Position numbers and translations under genes: made by a program. This document shows positions 50,050-59,239 of a stretch of 64,000 bases of DNA, in pieces (position 1 is the first letter of the stretch; each line of letters begins with the position of its first letter). Source of the stretch: CAVUMR01 sp963742715 (lineage in GTDB: Bacteria; Actinomycetota; Actinomycetes; Mycobacteriales; Micromonosporaceae); contig CAVUMR010000002.1 of NCBI GenBank assembly GCA_963742715.1, positions 1,302,001 to 1,366,000 of the forward strand. The letters run 5' to 3'. The notes below the pieces were generated by a model. The model did no database searches and had not been told where the DNA came from. It saw only the letters and a list, made by a program, of their open reading frames with translations.

Positions 50050-51365
50050 CCGGTCGGGGCTCCTTGTCGTACCAGGTTTGCCAACGACACCCACGCGTCG
50101 GTGGCAGTGGTCTGCTTGTCCAGGTCCTGCTGCAGGAAACCGTTGATCGCCGGCCACAGCGCCCGGGCCCGGTCCGCGGTCGGGTTGGTGCCCTGCACGT
50201 ACGCGCCGACCTCGACCAGCTCCCGGACGTCCCGGTGTGCGGCGAGCAGTTGGCGCAGCGCGATCGCGTCGCCCCGTTGTGCCGTGGTGGTCACCACGCT
50301 GGCCACCCGGGACACCGACTCCAGTACGTCGATGCTCGGGAAGTGCCCGGCGGTGGCGAGCCGCCGATCCAGTACGACGTGACCGTCCAGAATGGAGCGG
50401 GCGGTGTCGGCGATCGGTTCGTTGTGGTCGTCGCCTTCGACGAGCACCGTGTACAGCCCGGTGATGGACCCGACCCGACCCGGCCCGGCCCGCTCCAGCA
50501 GCCTCGGCAGCAGCGCGAACACCGATGGCGGATAGCCGCGGGTGGCCGGTGGCTCGCCGGCGGACAGGCCGACCTCGCGTTGGGCGGTCGCGGCCCGGGT
50601 GAGGCTGTCCATCAGCAGCAGTACGTCGGCGCCGGTGTCCCGGTACCACTCGGCGATCCGGGTGGCGACGAAACTGGCGCGCAGCCGCACCAGCGGCGGC
50701 TGGTCGGAGGTGGCGACCACGACCACGGAGCGGGCGAGCCCTTCCGGGCCGAGGTCGCGCTCGATGAACTCGCGTACCTCCCGGCCGCGCTCGCCGACCA
50801 GGGCCACCACGGTGATCTCCGCGGCGGTACCGCGGGTGATCATCGACAGCAGGCTCGACTTGCCGACCCCGGAGCCGGCGAAGATGCCCATCCGCTGGCC
50901 GCGGCCGCAGGGCACCAGGGTGTCCAGCACCCGTACGCCGAGCGGCATCTGCTGGTCCACGAGCTGCCGTTCCAGCGCGGACGGCGGGGCCTGTTCGACC
51001 GGTACCCGGGTGCCGGTCAGCGGCGGGCCGCCGTCGATCGGCTCGCCGAGCCCGTTGAGGATCCGGCCGCGCAGCTGCGGGCCGACCGTTATCTCCATCG
51101 GCCCGCCGGTGGCGGTCACCTTGCTGCCGGTACCGATGCCGGTGAGCGGGCCGAGCGGCAGGCAGGTGAGCCGGTCGCCGTCGAGCGCGATCACCTCGGC
51201 CGGTACCGCGGTGGCACCGTCGCCGACGTACACCATTTCGCCGACCCGGCCGGGCAGGCCGGAGGCGGTGATGGACAGGCCGACGACGCCGGTGACCCGG
51301 CCGGTGAGCTGCGGCCGGCCGGCGCGCATCGCGATGCGGAAGCGTTCCTGCAGGTTTCCGGTCAC
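50046..51365 (-). CDS. fliI: Flagellar export ATPase FliI
   Basis: Protein of 439 aa from GTG at 51365, overlapping the fliH stop. Walker A is G164-S-G-V-G-K-S-S171, Walker B lies in ADVLLLMDSLTR, and the family mark REVGLSAGEPPATRGYPPSVF is present. It is the F1-beta-like ATPase of the flagellar export apparatus and works with FliH and FliJ, its direct neighbours. The length and motifs are normal. Confidence 0.96.
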   Translation of the reverse strand: MTGNLQERFRIAMRAGRPQLTGRVTGVVGLSITASGLPGRVGEMVYVGDGATAVPAEVIALDGDRLTCLPLGPLTGIGTGSKVTATGGPMEITVGPQLRGRILNGLGEPIDGGPPLTGTRVPVEQAPPSALERQLVDQQMPLGVRVLDTLVPCGRGQRMGIFAGSGVGKSSLLSMITRGTAAEITVVALVGERGREVREFIERDLGPEGLARSVVVVATSDQPPLVRLRASFVATRIAEWYRDTGADVLLLMDSLTRAATAQREVGLSAGEPPATRGYPPSVFALLPRLLERAGPGRVGSITGLYTVLVEGDDHNEPIADTARSILDGHVVLDRRLATAGHFPSIDVLESVSRVASVVTTTAQRGDAIALRQLLAAHRDVRELVEVGAYVQGTNPTADRARALWPAINGFLQQDLDKQTTATDAWVSLANLVRQGAPTG

Positions 51366-52048
51366 GCGGCCAGCACCTCCCGGGCGCGCTGCAGGGCAGC
51401 GTCGATGCGGGCGTCGATCGCGGTGTCGCCCGACTCGGCGACCGCGTCGCCGCGGGCCAGCCCGGGGTCGGCCCGGAATGTCACGGTCCGGCCGTCGAAG
51501 CCCTGGCCATGGCCGTCCTCGGAGATCAGCGCCGCGTAGTCGTCGGGGTTCAGCCGGACCAGCACCGGCCGGTTGGTGGGGGCCAGCGTGAGCGCCCGGC
51601 GGACCGCGTCCCGGCCGGGGGACTCGGCCGCGCTCAACGCGCGGCCCAGCACCGCCTCGGCCAGGTCGAACGCGGTCTGTACCAGGATGTCCTCGATCTC
51701 GGCGGCGGACTGGACGGTCCGCCGCTCCAGTTCGGCGGCCGCGGCGGTGACCGCGGACATGGCCCGGGCGAGCTGCTCCACCCGTTGTGCCGCGGCCGCG
51801 TTGGCGGCCGCGGCGATCTGCTCGCTCGCTGCCGTGCCGGCGGTACGGGCGGCCCGCTGGCCACCGGCCCAACCGGCGGCGTAGCCGACCGCGTCGGCGG
51901 TGGCCGTCCGCCGGTCGCCGGTTATCCGGCGGTCCCCGATGGCGACCTGGACGTCGAAGGTGGCGGTCTCGGCGAGCAGGGCGTCGGCGCCGCGGAGCAC
52001 GCCGCGACCCCGGTCGCCGGCGCGTCGGTCAGGAGACGAACTGGTCAT
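51362..52048 (-). CDS. fliH: Flagellar export regulator FliH
   Basis: Protein of 228 aa from ATG at 52048; GTG at 52054 is an alternative. An Ala-rich helical region with the GxxxG-like spacing AVGYAAGWAGGQRAAR (around residue 55) is followed by the FliH/V-type ATPase E-subunit-like domain (AAEIEDILVQTAFDLAEAVLGR, VLVRLNPDDYAALI). FliH regulates FliI. The start lies 20 bases inside the fliG coding end. Confidence 0.88.
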   Translation of the reverse strand: MTSSSPDRRAGDRGRGVLRGADALLAETATFDVQVAIGDRRITGDRRTATADAVGYAAGWAGGQRAARTAGTAASEQIAAAANAAAAQRVEQLARAMSAVTAAAAELERRTVQSAAEIEDILVQTAFDLAEAVLGRALSAAESPGRDAVRRALTLAPTNRPVLVRLNPDDYAALISEDGHGQGFDGRTVTFRADPGLARGDAVAESGDTAIDARIDAALQRAREVLAA

Positions 52049-53042
52049 CGTCACCCCGCCTCACCACGATCTCGCCGGACTCCTCGAGCGCGCGGATCGC
52101 CTGGACGACCTTGCCCTGGGCCTCCTCGACACTCTTGAGCCGGACCGGGCCGAGGGTGTCGATCTCGTCGACGAGGTTCTCCGCGGCCCGCTCGGACATG
52201 TTGCGCATGACCTTGTCGCGTACGTCCGCGCTGACGCCCTTGAGGGCGATGGCCAGATCCGCGCCTTCCACTCCGCGCAGCACCAGCTGGATGGACTTGT
52301 CGTCGAGGGAGACGATGTCCTCGAAGATGAACATGTGGCTGCGGACGGTGTCGGCGAGTTCCTTGTCGCGCTTCTCCAGGCCTTCGAGAATCAGTCGCTC
52401 GGTGGCCCGGTCGGCCCGGTTGATGATCTCCACCAGGGGCTGTAGTCCGCCCACTGTGGACACGTCGGTCGGCTGCAGGAACGAGGACAGCTTGCGCTCC
52501 AGCGACGCCTCGACCTCACGTACCAGCTCCGGTGCGGTGCGGCTCATCACGGCGATCCGGTGCGCCACGTCCGACTGCAGGTCCGGGGCCAGCCCGGACA
52601 GGATCCGGGACGCGCTGTGCGCCGGGATGTGCGCGAGTACCAGCGCGATCGTCTGCGGGTGCTCGTCCTGGACGAAGGACAGCACCTGCCGGGCGTCGGC
52701 CCGCTGCAGGAAGCCGAACGGTACGTCCTGCATGGTCGCGGACAGCCGCCCGATGATCTCGTCGGCCCGCTCCCGGCCGAGCGAGGTCTCGAGCAGCTCC
52801 CGGGCCAGCTCGATGCCGCCCTGGCCGGCGTACTCGTGCGCGGTGGCCAGCTCGGTGAACTCCCGGAGTACCGACTCGGCCACGTGCGACTCGACCTCGC
52901 CGAGCCGGGCGATCTCCCCGGACACCCGCTCGACCTCGGTGTCGCGCAGCGCGGCCAGGACCTTCGCGGAGGTCTGCTTGCCCAACTGGACGAGCAGCAC
53001 CGCGGCCTTGGCGGCACCGGTCATTTCTGTCATCGCGGTCAC
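52029..53042 (-). CDS. fliG: Flagellar motor switch protein FliG
   Basis: Protein of 337 aa from GTG at 53042, overlapping the fliF stop as GTGA; ATG at 53033 would be three residues shorter. The three FliG domains are evident: the N-terminal FliF-binding part (KAAVLLVQLGKQTSAKVLAALRD), the middle domain with the EHPQ motif (VQDEHPQTIALVLAHI) and the C-terminal torque helix (VLRGVEGADLAIALKGVSADVRDKVMRNMSERAAENL). It forms the rotor track for MotA. Normal length. Confidence 0.96.
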   Translation of the reverse strand: MTAMTEMTGAAKAAVLLVQLGKQTSAKVLAALRDTEVERVSGEIARLGEVESHVAESVLREFTELATAHEYAGQGGIELARELLETSLGRERADEIIGRLSATMQDVPFGFLQRADARQVLSFVQDEHPQTIALVLAHIPAHSASRILSGLAPDLQSDVAHRIAVMSRTAPELVREVEASLERKLSSFLQPTDVSTVGGLQPLVEIINRADRATERLILEGLEKRDKELADTVRSHMFIFEDIVSLDDKSIQLVLRGVEGADLAIALKGVSADVRDKVMRNMSERAAENLVDEIDTLGPVRLKSVEEAQGKVVQAIRALEESGEIVVRRGDDDQFVS

Positions 53043-54649
53043 GCCTTCTGCTCGGCGAGCCAGCCGCGAAGCAGCCGGGCAACGTCTTCGGGCTGGCGTT
53101 CCACCAGCGTGGTCAGTGCCTGCCGGCGCAGCGCCTGGCTGTCCCGGTCCGGGTTGGCCGGCGCGCCGACCTCGAGGGCGGCCAGGCCGGTACCGCTGCC
53201 GGAGATCGCGCGGGTCCGAGACTGCTCCAGCACGGCCTGCATCTCGTCGAGCTGTACGCGCTCGTCCGGGGTCAGGTCGGTGTGCTTGTTGTTGCGCCGG
53301 CTGGCCAGCAGGGCGGCGACGATCAGGATCAGGATGACCAGCGCCAGCCCACCGGTCTTCGCCATCGACATCAGCTTGTTCTGGCTTTCGGCCTTCTTCG
53401 CCGCGGCCGCTTCCTTGGCGTTCGCCTTGACGCTGGTCTGCTCGAACGGCATCGCGGCGACGGTGATCGCGTCACCGCGCGTCTTGTCCAGACCGGCGGC
53501 GGCCGAGATGAGTTCCTGGACCTTGCTGTTCTCCACCCCACCGGAGACCCGCTCGTCCAGCAGTACCGCGACGGCGAGCCGGCGTACCGCACCAGGAGCC
53601 GACTTGCGCGTCTCCACCACGGTGCCCAGCGCGTTGTTGCGGGTCTCGTTCGACTGCTCGTAGTTGCCGTTGCCCCCGGTACCGGCCGGCACCTGGATGT
53701 TGTCCGGGCCGAGTACGCCGCCAGCGGGGGTACCGCTGCCGGTGTACTTCTCGGTGCTCTTGCTCTCCGCCAGCGGCGGTGCGCTCGGGTTGACCACGTA
53801 GGTCTGCGACTTGGTCTCGGTCTGGTCGTAGTCGAGGTCGGCGGTCACCTTCACGACCGCGTGACCGGCGCCGACGAGCTGGTTGACCAGCTGCTGCAGC
53901 GCGGTGTTCATCCGCGACTCGAACTGCTGGGTCTGCTGGTCGCGCTGCACGCTGCCAGTGGTCGAGGTACCCGCGTCCTCGGCGCCGGCGAGCACGGTGC
54001 CGTCCGCGCCGACGACCGTCACCGCGGTCGGGTCCATGCCTTCCACGCTCGAGGCGACCAGGTGCGATACCGCCTGTACCTGGCCGGCGGAGAGGGTCTT
54101 GCCCTGCTCGGTGCCGACCAGTACGGATGCGGTGGGCTTCTGCGCGTCGTCGGAGAACACGTCCTTGTCCGGCATGGCCAGGTGGACCGCCGCGGAGGTC
54201 ACTCCGTCGATCGACTTGATGGTCTTGGACAGCTCGCCTTCCAGCGCCCGCTGGTAGCCGATGTGCTGCATGAACTCCGAGGTGGTCACGCCCTGCTTGT
54301 CCAGCAGCGCGTAGCCGGTGTCCTGCTCGGCCGGCAGGCCCTTGCCGCTCATCTTCAGCCGCAGGTCGTACACCTGGTCCTGCGGCACCATGACGGTCTG
54401 GCCGCCGTCGGCGAGCTTGTACGGGGTACCGCCGGTGGAGAGTTCGTCGACGATCGCGCTCGCGTCGCTGCCGGCGAGATTGGAGAACAGCGGCGCGTAC
54501 GACGGCGCCGATGCCCAGGTGGAGAAGAAGTACCCGCCGATGGCGAGCGCGGCCACAGCGGCGATGGTGACCGCTTTCTGGCCGGTGGTGAAGCCGGAGA
54601 AGGTGGCGGTGATACGCCGCAGGATGGCGCCGACCCGGCCGTTCATCAT
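53039..54649 (-). CDS. fliF: Flagellar MS-ring protein FliF
   Basis: Protein of 536 aa from ATG at 54649. The N-terminal helix (AVTIAAVAALAIGGYFFSTW) and the C-terminal helix (GGLALVILILIVAALLA) enclose the YscJ/FliF ring-building domains (LFSNLAGSDASAIVDEL, GYALLDKQGVTTSEFMQHIGYQRALEGEL). A FliG-binding tail ends the protein (LVERQPEDVARLLRGWLAE). It is the membrane base on which the rotor assembles. It overlaps fliE and fliG by four bases each. Confidence 0.96.
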   Translation of the reverse strand: MMNGRVGAILRRITATFSGFTTGQKAVTIAAVAALAIGGYFFSTWASAPSYAPLFSNLAGSDASAIVDELSTGGTPYKLADGGQTVMVPQDQVYDLRLKMSGKGLPAEQDTGYALLDKQGVTTSEFMQHIGYQRALEGELSKTIKSIDGVTSAAVHLAMPDKDVFSDDAQKPTASVLVGTEQGKTLSAGQVQAVSHLVASSVEGMDPTAVTVVGADGTVLAGAEDAGTSTTGSVQRDQQTQQFESRMNTALQQLVNQLVGAGHAVVKVTADLDYDQTETKSQTYVVNPSAPPLAESKSTEKYTGSGTPAGGVLGPDNIQVPAGTGGNGNYEQSNETRNNALGTVVETRKSAPGAVRRLAVAVLLDERVSGGVENSKVQELISAAAGLDKTRGDAITVAAMPFEQTSVKANAKEAAAAKKAESQNKLMSMAKTGGLALVILILIVAALLASRRNNKHTDLTPDERVQLDEMQAVLEQSRTRAISGSGTGLAALEVGAPANPDRDSQALRRQALTTLVERQPEDVARLLRGWLAEQKA

Positions 54650-55005
54650 GCCTGCATTCGCATGATCTCGCCGAAGGCGTCAAGCGCCTTGTTGCGTACC
54701 GCGACGGTCAGCTGGGTGGCCAGCGACGCCTCGCTGCTGGCGATCATGTAGTCGTGTACGTCGGTGAGATCGCCGGTGGCGGCCTTGACCGCGAGGTCGT
54801 CGGACTTGGCCTGGACCTGCTGCAACTTGTCGAGGCCGTTGCTCAGCTCCTGGGCGAAGCTGGTGCCCGCGCCCGCGCCCGCGCCGGCGCCGTTGACGCC
54901 GGCCGTGGCGAAGCTCGGGTCGACGCCGACCGCGCCCGCACCGGACGCCGCCGGCCCGATCGCGGACAGGGCTGAGGTGATGGCTCCCAGGGCAGGGATG
55001 GTCAT
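54646..55005 (-). CDS. fliE: Flagellar hook-basal body protein FliE
   Basis: Protein of 119 aa from ATG at 55005. The C-terminal 75 residues match FliE (SFAQELSNGLDKLQQVQAKSDDLAVKAATGDLTDVHDYMIASSEASLATQLTVAVRNKALDAFGEIMRM). The N-terminal 45 residues are Ala/Gly-rich. FliE joins the MS ring to the rod. The gene lies between flgC and fliF, the standard order. Confidence 0.93.
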   Translation of the reverse strand: MTIPALGAITSALSAIGPAASGAGAVGVDPSFATAGVNGAGAGAGAGTSFAQELSNGLDKLQQVQAKSDDLAVKAATGDLTDVHDYMIASSEASLATQLTVAVRNKALDAFGEIMRMQA

Positions 55006-55400
55006 GAGTTCCTCCCGAGCTGCAGCGCGGCCTGGTATGCGTCCTTGGCCCGGTCGACCACGGCGAGGTTCGCCTGGTAACCGCGCTGGGCCATCATCAG
55101 TTGCCCCATCTGGCTGGCCAGGTCGATGTCGGGGTAGCGGACCATCCCGTCCGCGTCCGCCAGCGGGTTCTCCGGCTCGTACGCGAGGCGGCCGACGCCG
55201 CTGCCGAGCGCGATGCCGCTGACCTGCGCGCCGTTGCCGTCGCTGGCCGGCTGGGCCATGACGTACCGGGCGCGGAACGCCTCACCGCTGGTGGGCGACG
55301 CGTTGTTGATGTTCGCGAGGTTGTCCGAGACCGCGTCGAGCCACTTGCGGAACACGGTGACGCCGGTACCGGCGATGCCTATCGCGCCGAAGAGGGTCAT
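55002..55400 (-). CDS. flgC: Flagellar rod protein FlgC
   Basis: Protein of 132 aa from ATG at 55400. The N-terminal signature (GIAGTGVTVFRKWLDAVSDNLANINNASPTSGEAFRARYV) and the C-terminal one (YPDIDLASQMGQLMMAQRGYQANLAVVDRAKDAYQAALQL) are characteristic of FlgC. It forms the proximal rod with FlgB. The start overlaps the flgB stop. Confidence 0.95.
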   Translation of the reverse strand: MTLFGAIGIAGTGVTVFRKWLDAVSDNLANINNASPTSGEAFRARYVMAQPASDGNGAQVSGIALGSGVGRLAYEPENPLADADGMVRYPDIDLASQMGQLMMAQRGYQANLAVVDRAKDAYQAALQLGRNS

Positions 55401-55750
55401 CCGGCAGCCCCCGATATGACGGTGCGCAGCATGCCGAACTTCGCGTCCAGCGCCCGCAGCGCGAGCTGGTACCGGAGTCCGGTGTCCACATTGGACAGCG
55501 TCTCGTGGTCGATGTTGACGTTGTTCCCGTCGCTGCGCGTGGGCTCGTCGGAGCGCGACCGGGACGGTCCTACGGCGGCGGGATCCGCGCCGTGGTCCAC
55601 CGCGGTACGCAGGGCGTCCTCGAACATGACCCGGCCGGCGTGGAAGCCGGGGGTCGAGACGTTGGCCATGTTGTCGGCGATGACCCGCTGTCGCAGGGCC
55701 AGTCCGGAAAGGGCCGTGTGCAAGGCCGTGGACGTGATGTCGTCGAGCAC
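55397..55750 (-). CDS. flgB: Flagellar rod protein FlgB
   Basis: Protein of 117 aa from GTG at 55750 (GGAG eight bases upstream); GTG at 55756 would add two residues. The rod signature LSGLALRQRVIADNMANVSTPGFHAGRVMFEDALRTA is clear, and the C terminus has the short YQLALRALDAKFGMLRTVISG of FlgB. It begins the large flgB-flgE operon. A perfect FliA-type promoter lies about 75 bp upstream. Confidence 0.93.
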   Translation of the reverse strand: MLDDITSTALHTALSGLALRQRVIADNMANVSTPGFHAGRVMFEDALRTAVDHGADPAAVGPSRSRSDEPTRSDGNNVNIDHETLSNVDTGLRYQLALRALDAKFGMLRTVISGAAG

Positions 55751-55825
55751 GATCACCGCTCCGTTCAGATGATGACCGACGCCGATCCGTGGCGAAGCTG
55801 GGGAGCGATCCGTGCTCAGCTCGTA

Positions 55826-55852
55826 TATCGGCGTGACCGCCAGGGAGCTGAG
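55826..55852 (-). promoter_or_regulatory. FliA-type promoter of the flgB-flgE operon
   Basis: On the minus strand, CTCA (55852-55849), 16 nt, then GCCGATA (55832-55826), the best match in the window to the FliA -10. It lies in the 185-bp gap before flgB. The rest of that gap shows nothing else clear. Confidence 0.8.
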
Positions 55853-55935
55853 GGGCGTTCCGGCGCGGGCCGGGTGCGGCCCGGGTGCGGCGCGGCGGCC
55901 GGGTCCGCGAGCGGGCCGGGCGGGCGCGCGGGGAG

Positions 55936-56259
55936 CTACATCGCGCAGTCGAGATACGCGGGCCGGCCGACCGGTACCCCGGTCTCGACGGTCGCGGCGA
56001 CGGCGGCGTGCCGCCGGTTGTGCACCAGTGCCTGGGCGAGCGCCTGGGCGGCGGCGAGCTGCCGGGTGAGGATCCCGTCCGCGCGCGGGCGCAGGTCCAG
56101 CGGCAGCGGGCCGAGGCCGGCCGGCGGGGACCACGGGTTGGTGACCGGCAGGTCCCGGCCCCGGTGTTCGTCGGCCAGCAGGGACTCCACCGAGACGACG
56201 TCGAGCTCCAGCTCGTCGAGCGCTCCGGTCCAGGCCTCCCGCCAGCTCAACCCGGTCAT
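55936..56259 (-). CDS. Unknown small protein after fliS
   Basis: Protein of 107 aa from ATG at 56259, starting two bases after fliS ends. No domain is recognised. It is acidic in the first third (WTGALDELELDVVSVESLLADE) and helical in the last (RQLAAAQALAQALVHNRR). The position directly after fliS is where fliT-type filament chaperones often lie, so a chaperone role is possible but unproven. It closes the fliD-fliS unit; the flgB promoter follows. Confidence 0.6.
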   Translation of the reverse strand: MTGLSWREAWTGALDELELDVVSVESLLADEHRGRDLPVTNPWSPPAGLGPLPLDLRPRADGILTRQLAAAQALAQALVHNRRHAAVAATVETGVPVGRPAYLDCAM

Positions 56260-56261
56260 GG

Positions 56262-56663
56262 TCAGGCCACCGAGGTGGTTCCGGGCTCGTGCAGCGAGGC
56301 GAGTGCGGCCTGCCGCCACGCGTCCGCCAGCGGCTGTACCAGCGCCTTGCAGGCGGCGACCCGGTCGGCGTCGGCGTGGACGTTGGCCCCGATCAGCTCG
56401 GTGAGCAGGAACGTGTACACCGCGGCGAGCTTGCGGGCGGCTGGCCAGCCGCCCGGTTCCAGGGAGCACTGCAGCTCAAGAATGATGTCCTGCGCGTGCA
56501 TGATGGCGGCGCTGGCGTGCTCCCGCTCGCCGTCGCGCAGGGCCTGCTCGCCGTGGGCGAGGTCGAGGAGGAGCCGGTCGTACAGCATGATCAGCAACTT
56601 GGCCGGCGAGGCGGTGCTGATCGCGTCGCCGAGATAGCGGGCGCGGGGAGCCATCGCGGTCAT
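56262..56663 (-). CDS. fliS: Flagellin export chaperone FliS
   Basis: Protein of 133 aa from ATG at 56663. The family start RARYLGDAISTASPAKLLIMLYDRLLLDLAHGEQAL is present, and the rest is a helical bundle with AQDIILELQCSL. FliS binds the flagellin C terminus and prevents early polymerisation. It follows fliD by seven bases. Confidence 0.93.
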   Translation of the reverse strand: MTAMAPRARYLGDAISTASPAKLLIMLYDRLLLDLAHGEQALRDGEREHASAAIMHAQDIILELQCSLEPGGWPAARKLAAVYTFLLTELIGANVHADADRVAACKALVQPLADAWRQAALASLHEPGTTSVA

Positions 56664-56670
56664 CGCGTCC

Positions 56671-57978
56671 TCATCCGTTGTTGGCGGACATGCTGGCGAG
56701 CTGGCCGGAGAGCCAGTTGGACTGCTGCTTCATCTTGCCGAGCGCGACTTCCAGGGTGGAGAACTGCTTCTGCAGCGCGGTCTGCCGGCTGGCCAACCGG
56801 ATGGTCCAGCTGGCGATCTGCGTGTTCAGGTCCTCGACCAGCTGGTTCGCGCCCTGGATCATCGACGTCACGGTGCCGGTGGTCTTGTCGCTGGCGTTCT
56901 TGGTGACCGTGTCGAGCTGGGCGGCCAGGCCGGTGGACACCGCGGTCTGCACCACGTTCGGGTCGGCGCTGTACGCGGCGGTGAACGTGTCCCGGTTGAA
57001 GATCAGCTTGCCGGAGATGTCGAGCTGTACGCCGAGCTTGCTGAAGCTGCCGAAGCCGGTCTGCCCGGTGCTCACCGCGCCGAGCAGATTCTGCTGCACC
57101 TGCCGGGCGGTGAAGTCGCCGGTGAGCGCGGAGGACTTGGAGCTGGCCGCGTTGAACGCGGTCTGGCCGCGGATTTCGGTGAGTCCGGCGTTCACCGCGT
57201 CGACCATGGCCTGCATCTTGTCGGCGAGGCCGGAGGTGTCGCCGGTCAACGCGATGGTCGTGCCGGTCTGTACCGCGGTGGCGGTGAAGGTGACCCCGGT
57301 CAGCACCCCGGTGAACGTGTTGCTGGCGCTGGTCACGTTGTACGCGCCGGCGAGGCTGGTCACCTTGGCCTGCGCGTCGGAGCCGGCGACGGCGACGTTC
57401 GTGGGAGCGGTCAGACCGGTGGCGGTGAAGGTGGCGGCCCCGCCGGTCTTGGTGGCGGTCAGCTGCAGGACCTTGCCCGCGTCGGTGGTGACGACGCTGG
57501 CCCGTACCCCCGCGCCCTTGAGGTTGATCGCGGCGGCCAGGCCTTCGGCCGTGTCGGTGGTCGGGGTGACGTCGATGTGTACCGGCGAACCGGCGCCGAC
57601 CGTGATGTCGATGCCGGCGCCGCCGGTGACGGCCGTGCCGGAGCCGACCACCGAGGTCAGGGTGTGCGCCTTGGCGAGCGCGGTGACGTCGACGGTGTAG
57701 TCGCCGGAGGTGGCGCCGGCGATGGCGGTGACCACGAGCGAGGGGGAGGAGGAGGTCGCCTTGCCGGTCTGCCAGGTGTCGGCGAGCGTCAGGGCGTGCG
57801 CCGCGGTCTGTGCCGCGGCGAGCTTGGTGTTGATCGACTGGTACGCGCCGATGACGGTCTGCTTGGCCGTCACCTTCGCCTGGAGGGTCTTCTGCGGGCC
57901 GGCCTCGGCCTGCATCAGCTTGGAAATCAGCGCGCTGGTGTCCAAGCCGCTGATCAGGCCGTCAACGCTGCTGGTCAT
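56671..57978 (-). CDS. fliD: Filament cap protein FliD
   Basis: Protein of 435 aa from ATG at 57978. The N terminus (VDGLISGLDTSALISKLMQAEAGPQKTLQAKVTAKQTVIGAYQSI) and the C-terminal coiled-coil (LNTQIASWTIRLASRQTALQKQFSTLEVALGKMKQQSNWLSGQLASM) are typical of FliD, with Thr/Ala-rich beta domains between. It caps the filament so that FliC can insert. It lies 64 bp downstream of fliC; that gap contains the fliC terminator. Confidence 0.94.
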   Translation of the reverse strand: MTSSVDGLISGLDTSALISKLMQAEAGPQKTLQAKVTAKQTVIGAYQSINTKLAAAQTAAHALTLADTWQTGKATSSSPSLVVTAIAGATSGDYTVDVTALAKAHTLTSVVGSGTAVTGGAGIDITVGAGSPVHIDVTPTTDTAEGLAAAINLKGAGVRASVVTTDAGKVLQLTATKTGGAATFTATGLTAPTNVAVAGSDAQAKVTSLAGAYNVTSASNTFTGVLTGVTFTATAVQTGTTIALTGDTSGLADKMQAMVDAVNAGLTEIRGQTAFNAASSKSSALTGDFTARQVQQNLLGAVSTGQTGFGSFSKLGVQLDISGKLIFNRDTFTAAYSADPNVVQTAVSTGLAAQLDTVTKNASDKTTGTVTSMIQGANQLVEDLNTQIASWTIRLASRQTALQKQFSTLEVALGKMKQQSNWLSGQLASMSANNG

Positions 57979-58002
57979 CTCCGCTGCTCCGTTCGTAGGG
58001 AA

Positions 58003-58028
58003 AGGGCGGCCGGCGCACCGGCCGCCCT
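58003..58028 (-). terminator. Terminator hairpin after fliC
   Basis: The arms AGGGCGGCCGG (58003-58013) and CCGGCCGCCCT (58018-58028) form a perfect 11-bp stem with loop CGCA, 15 bp after the fliC stop. On the minus strand only TT follows. It may end most flagellin transcripts, with some read-through into fliD, for which no separate promoter was seen. Confidence 0.7.
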
Positions 58029-58042
58029 CTCATTCAGCTGGA

Positions 58043-59239
58043 TCAGCCGAGCAGCTTGAGGACTGACATCGGAGCCTGGTTCGCCTGTGCCAGCATCGCG
58101 GTACCAGCCTGGGACAGGATCTGTGAGCGGGTGAAGCTCACCATCTCCTGCGCCATGTCGGTGTCGCGGATTCGGCTGTCGGAGGCGGAGAGGTTCTCTA
58201 CCGCGACGTTCAGGTTGTTGATCGTGTGCTCGAACCGGTTCTGGAAGGCACCGAGGTCCGCTCGGCTGCTCGACACACTGGCGATTGCCGTGTCGATGAC
58301 GCCGATCGCGGAGGCCGCGTTGCCGACCAGGTCAAGTGAGCCGGTGCCCAGAATGGAGGCACTGACGCCCTTGAACTGGATGTCGATCTTCTCGCCCTGA
58401 TACGCGCCGACCTGGAAGGTGCCCGTGAAGGCGTTGGCCTGCGAGCTCGACGTGGCAGACGCGGTAACGCCGGCCGTGTCGCTGGTCCCGGTGGAGAACG
58501 TGGTACCGGAGGCCAGTGAGCCGGTGGACAGCTCGACCTTCCACACGCCGCCGCCGACGTCGCTGACGTTCGCCTTGACCGAACCGGCCGCGATGTTGTT
58601 CGCGGACAGGGTCGAGTCCAGGGAGGTCTGCAGCGCGGTCTGGTACGCACCAGCCGAGTTGTAGGTGGCGTCCGCGACGGTGACCGCGGCAGTGGTGAGG
58701 GTGACGTTGGCGCCGGTGGTGGCGTTCTTGAACACACCGGAGAGCTGGAAGTCGGCTCCCGAGGTGGTCAACGAACCGGCGGTGGTGACGACCGCGCCTG
58801 ATGTCGCGGCCGGAGTTCCCTTCAGGAGCGACTGGCCACCGTAGGTGGTGGAGCCGCCGATCCGGGTCAGTTCCTGGTTCAGCTGAGCCAGTTCGCTCTG
58901 TGCGGCGGTACGGGCAGCTGAGTCCTGGGAACCAGAGTTCGACGCCTGCACCGCGAGGTCACGCATACGCTGCAGCACGCTGTGCACCTCGGTGAGTGCG
59001 CCTTCCGCGGTCTGTACCACGTTGATGCCATCCTGCGCGTTACGAACGGCGACCTTCATGCCGCCGATCTGCGAACGCAGGCTTTCCGACACCGACATGC
59101 CGGCCGCGTCATCCGCGGCCCGGTTGATCCGCAGGCCGGACGACAGTCGCTCGAGCGACTTCGACATCTGGCCGTCGTTCACCGACAGGTTGCGATAGGC
59201 GTTCATCGCGGCGATGTTCTGATTGATCCGTAGACCCAT
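58043..59239 (-). CDS. fliC: Flagellin FliC
   Basis: Protein of 398 aa from ATG at 59239 with the ribosome site AAGGAGG. The D0/D1 ends are textbook: MGLRINQNIAAMNAYRNL, RINRAADDAAGMSVSESLRSQ and, at the C terminus, RDTDMAQEMVSFTRSQILSQAGTAMLAQANQ. The middle is Thr/Ser/Ala-rich and variable. It is the only flagellin gene in the window. It has its own FliA-type promoter and a 50-nt leader rich in GGA, suggesting CsrA control. Confidence 0.96.
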   Translation of the reverse strand: MGLRINQNIAAMNAYRNLSVNDGQMSKSLERLSSGLRINRAADDAAGMSVSESLRSQIGGMKVAVRNAQDGINVVQTAEGALTEVHSVLQRMRDLAVQASNSGSQDSAARTAAQSELAQLNQELTRIGGSTTYGGQSLLKGTPAATSGAVVTTAGSLTTSGADFQLSGVFKNATTGANVTLTTAAVTVADATYNSAGAYQTALQTSLDSTLSANNIAAGSVKANVSDVGGGVWKVELSTGSLASGTTFSTGTSDTAGVTASATSSSQANAFTGTFQVGAYQGEKIDIQFKGVSASILGTGSLDLVGNAASAIGVIDTAIASVSSSRADLGAFQNRFEHTINNLNVAVENLSASDSRIRDTDMAQEMVSFTRSQILSQAGTAMLAQANQAPMSVLKLLG

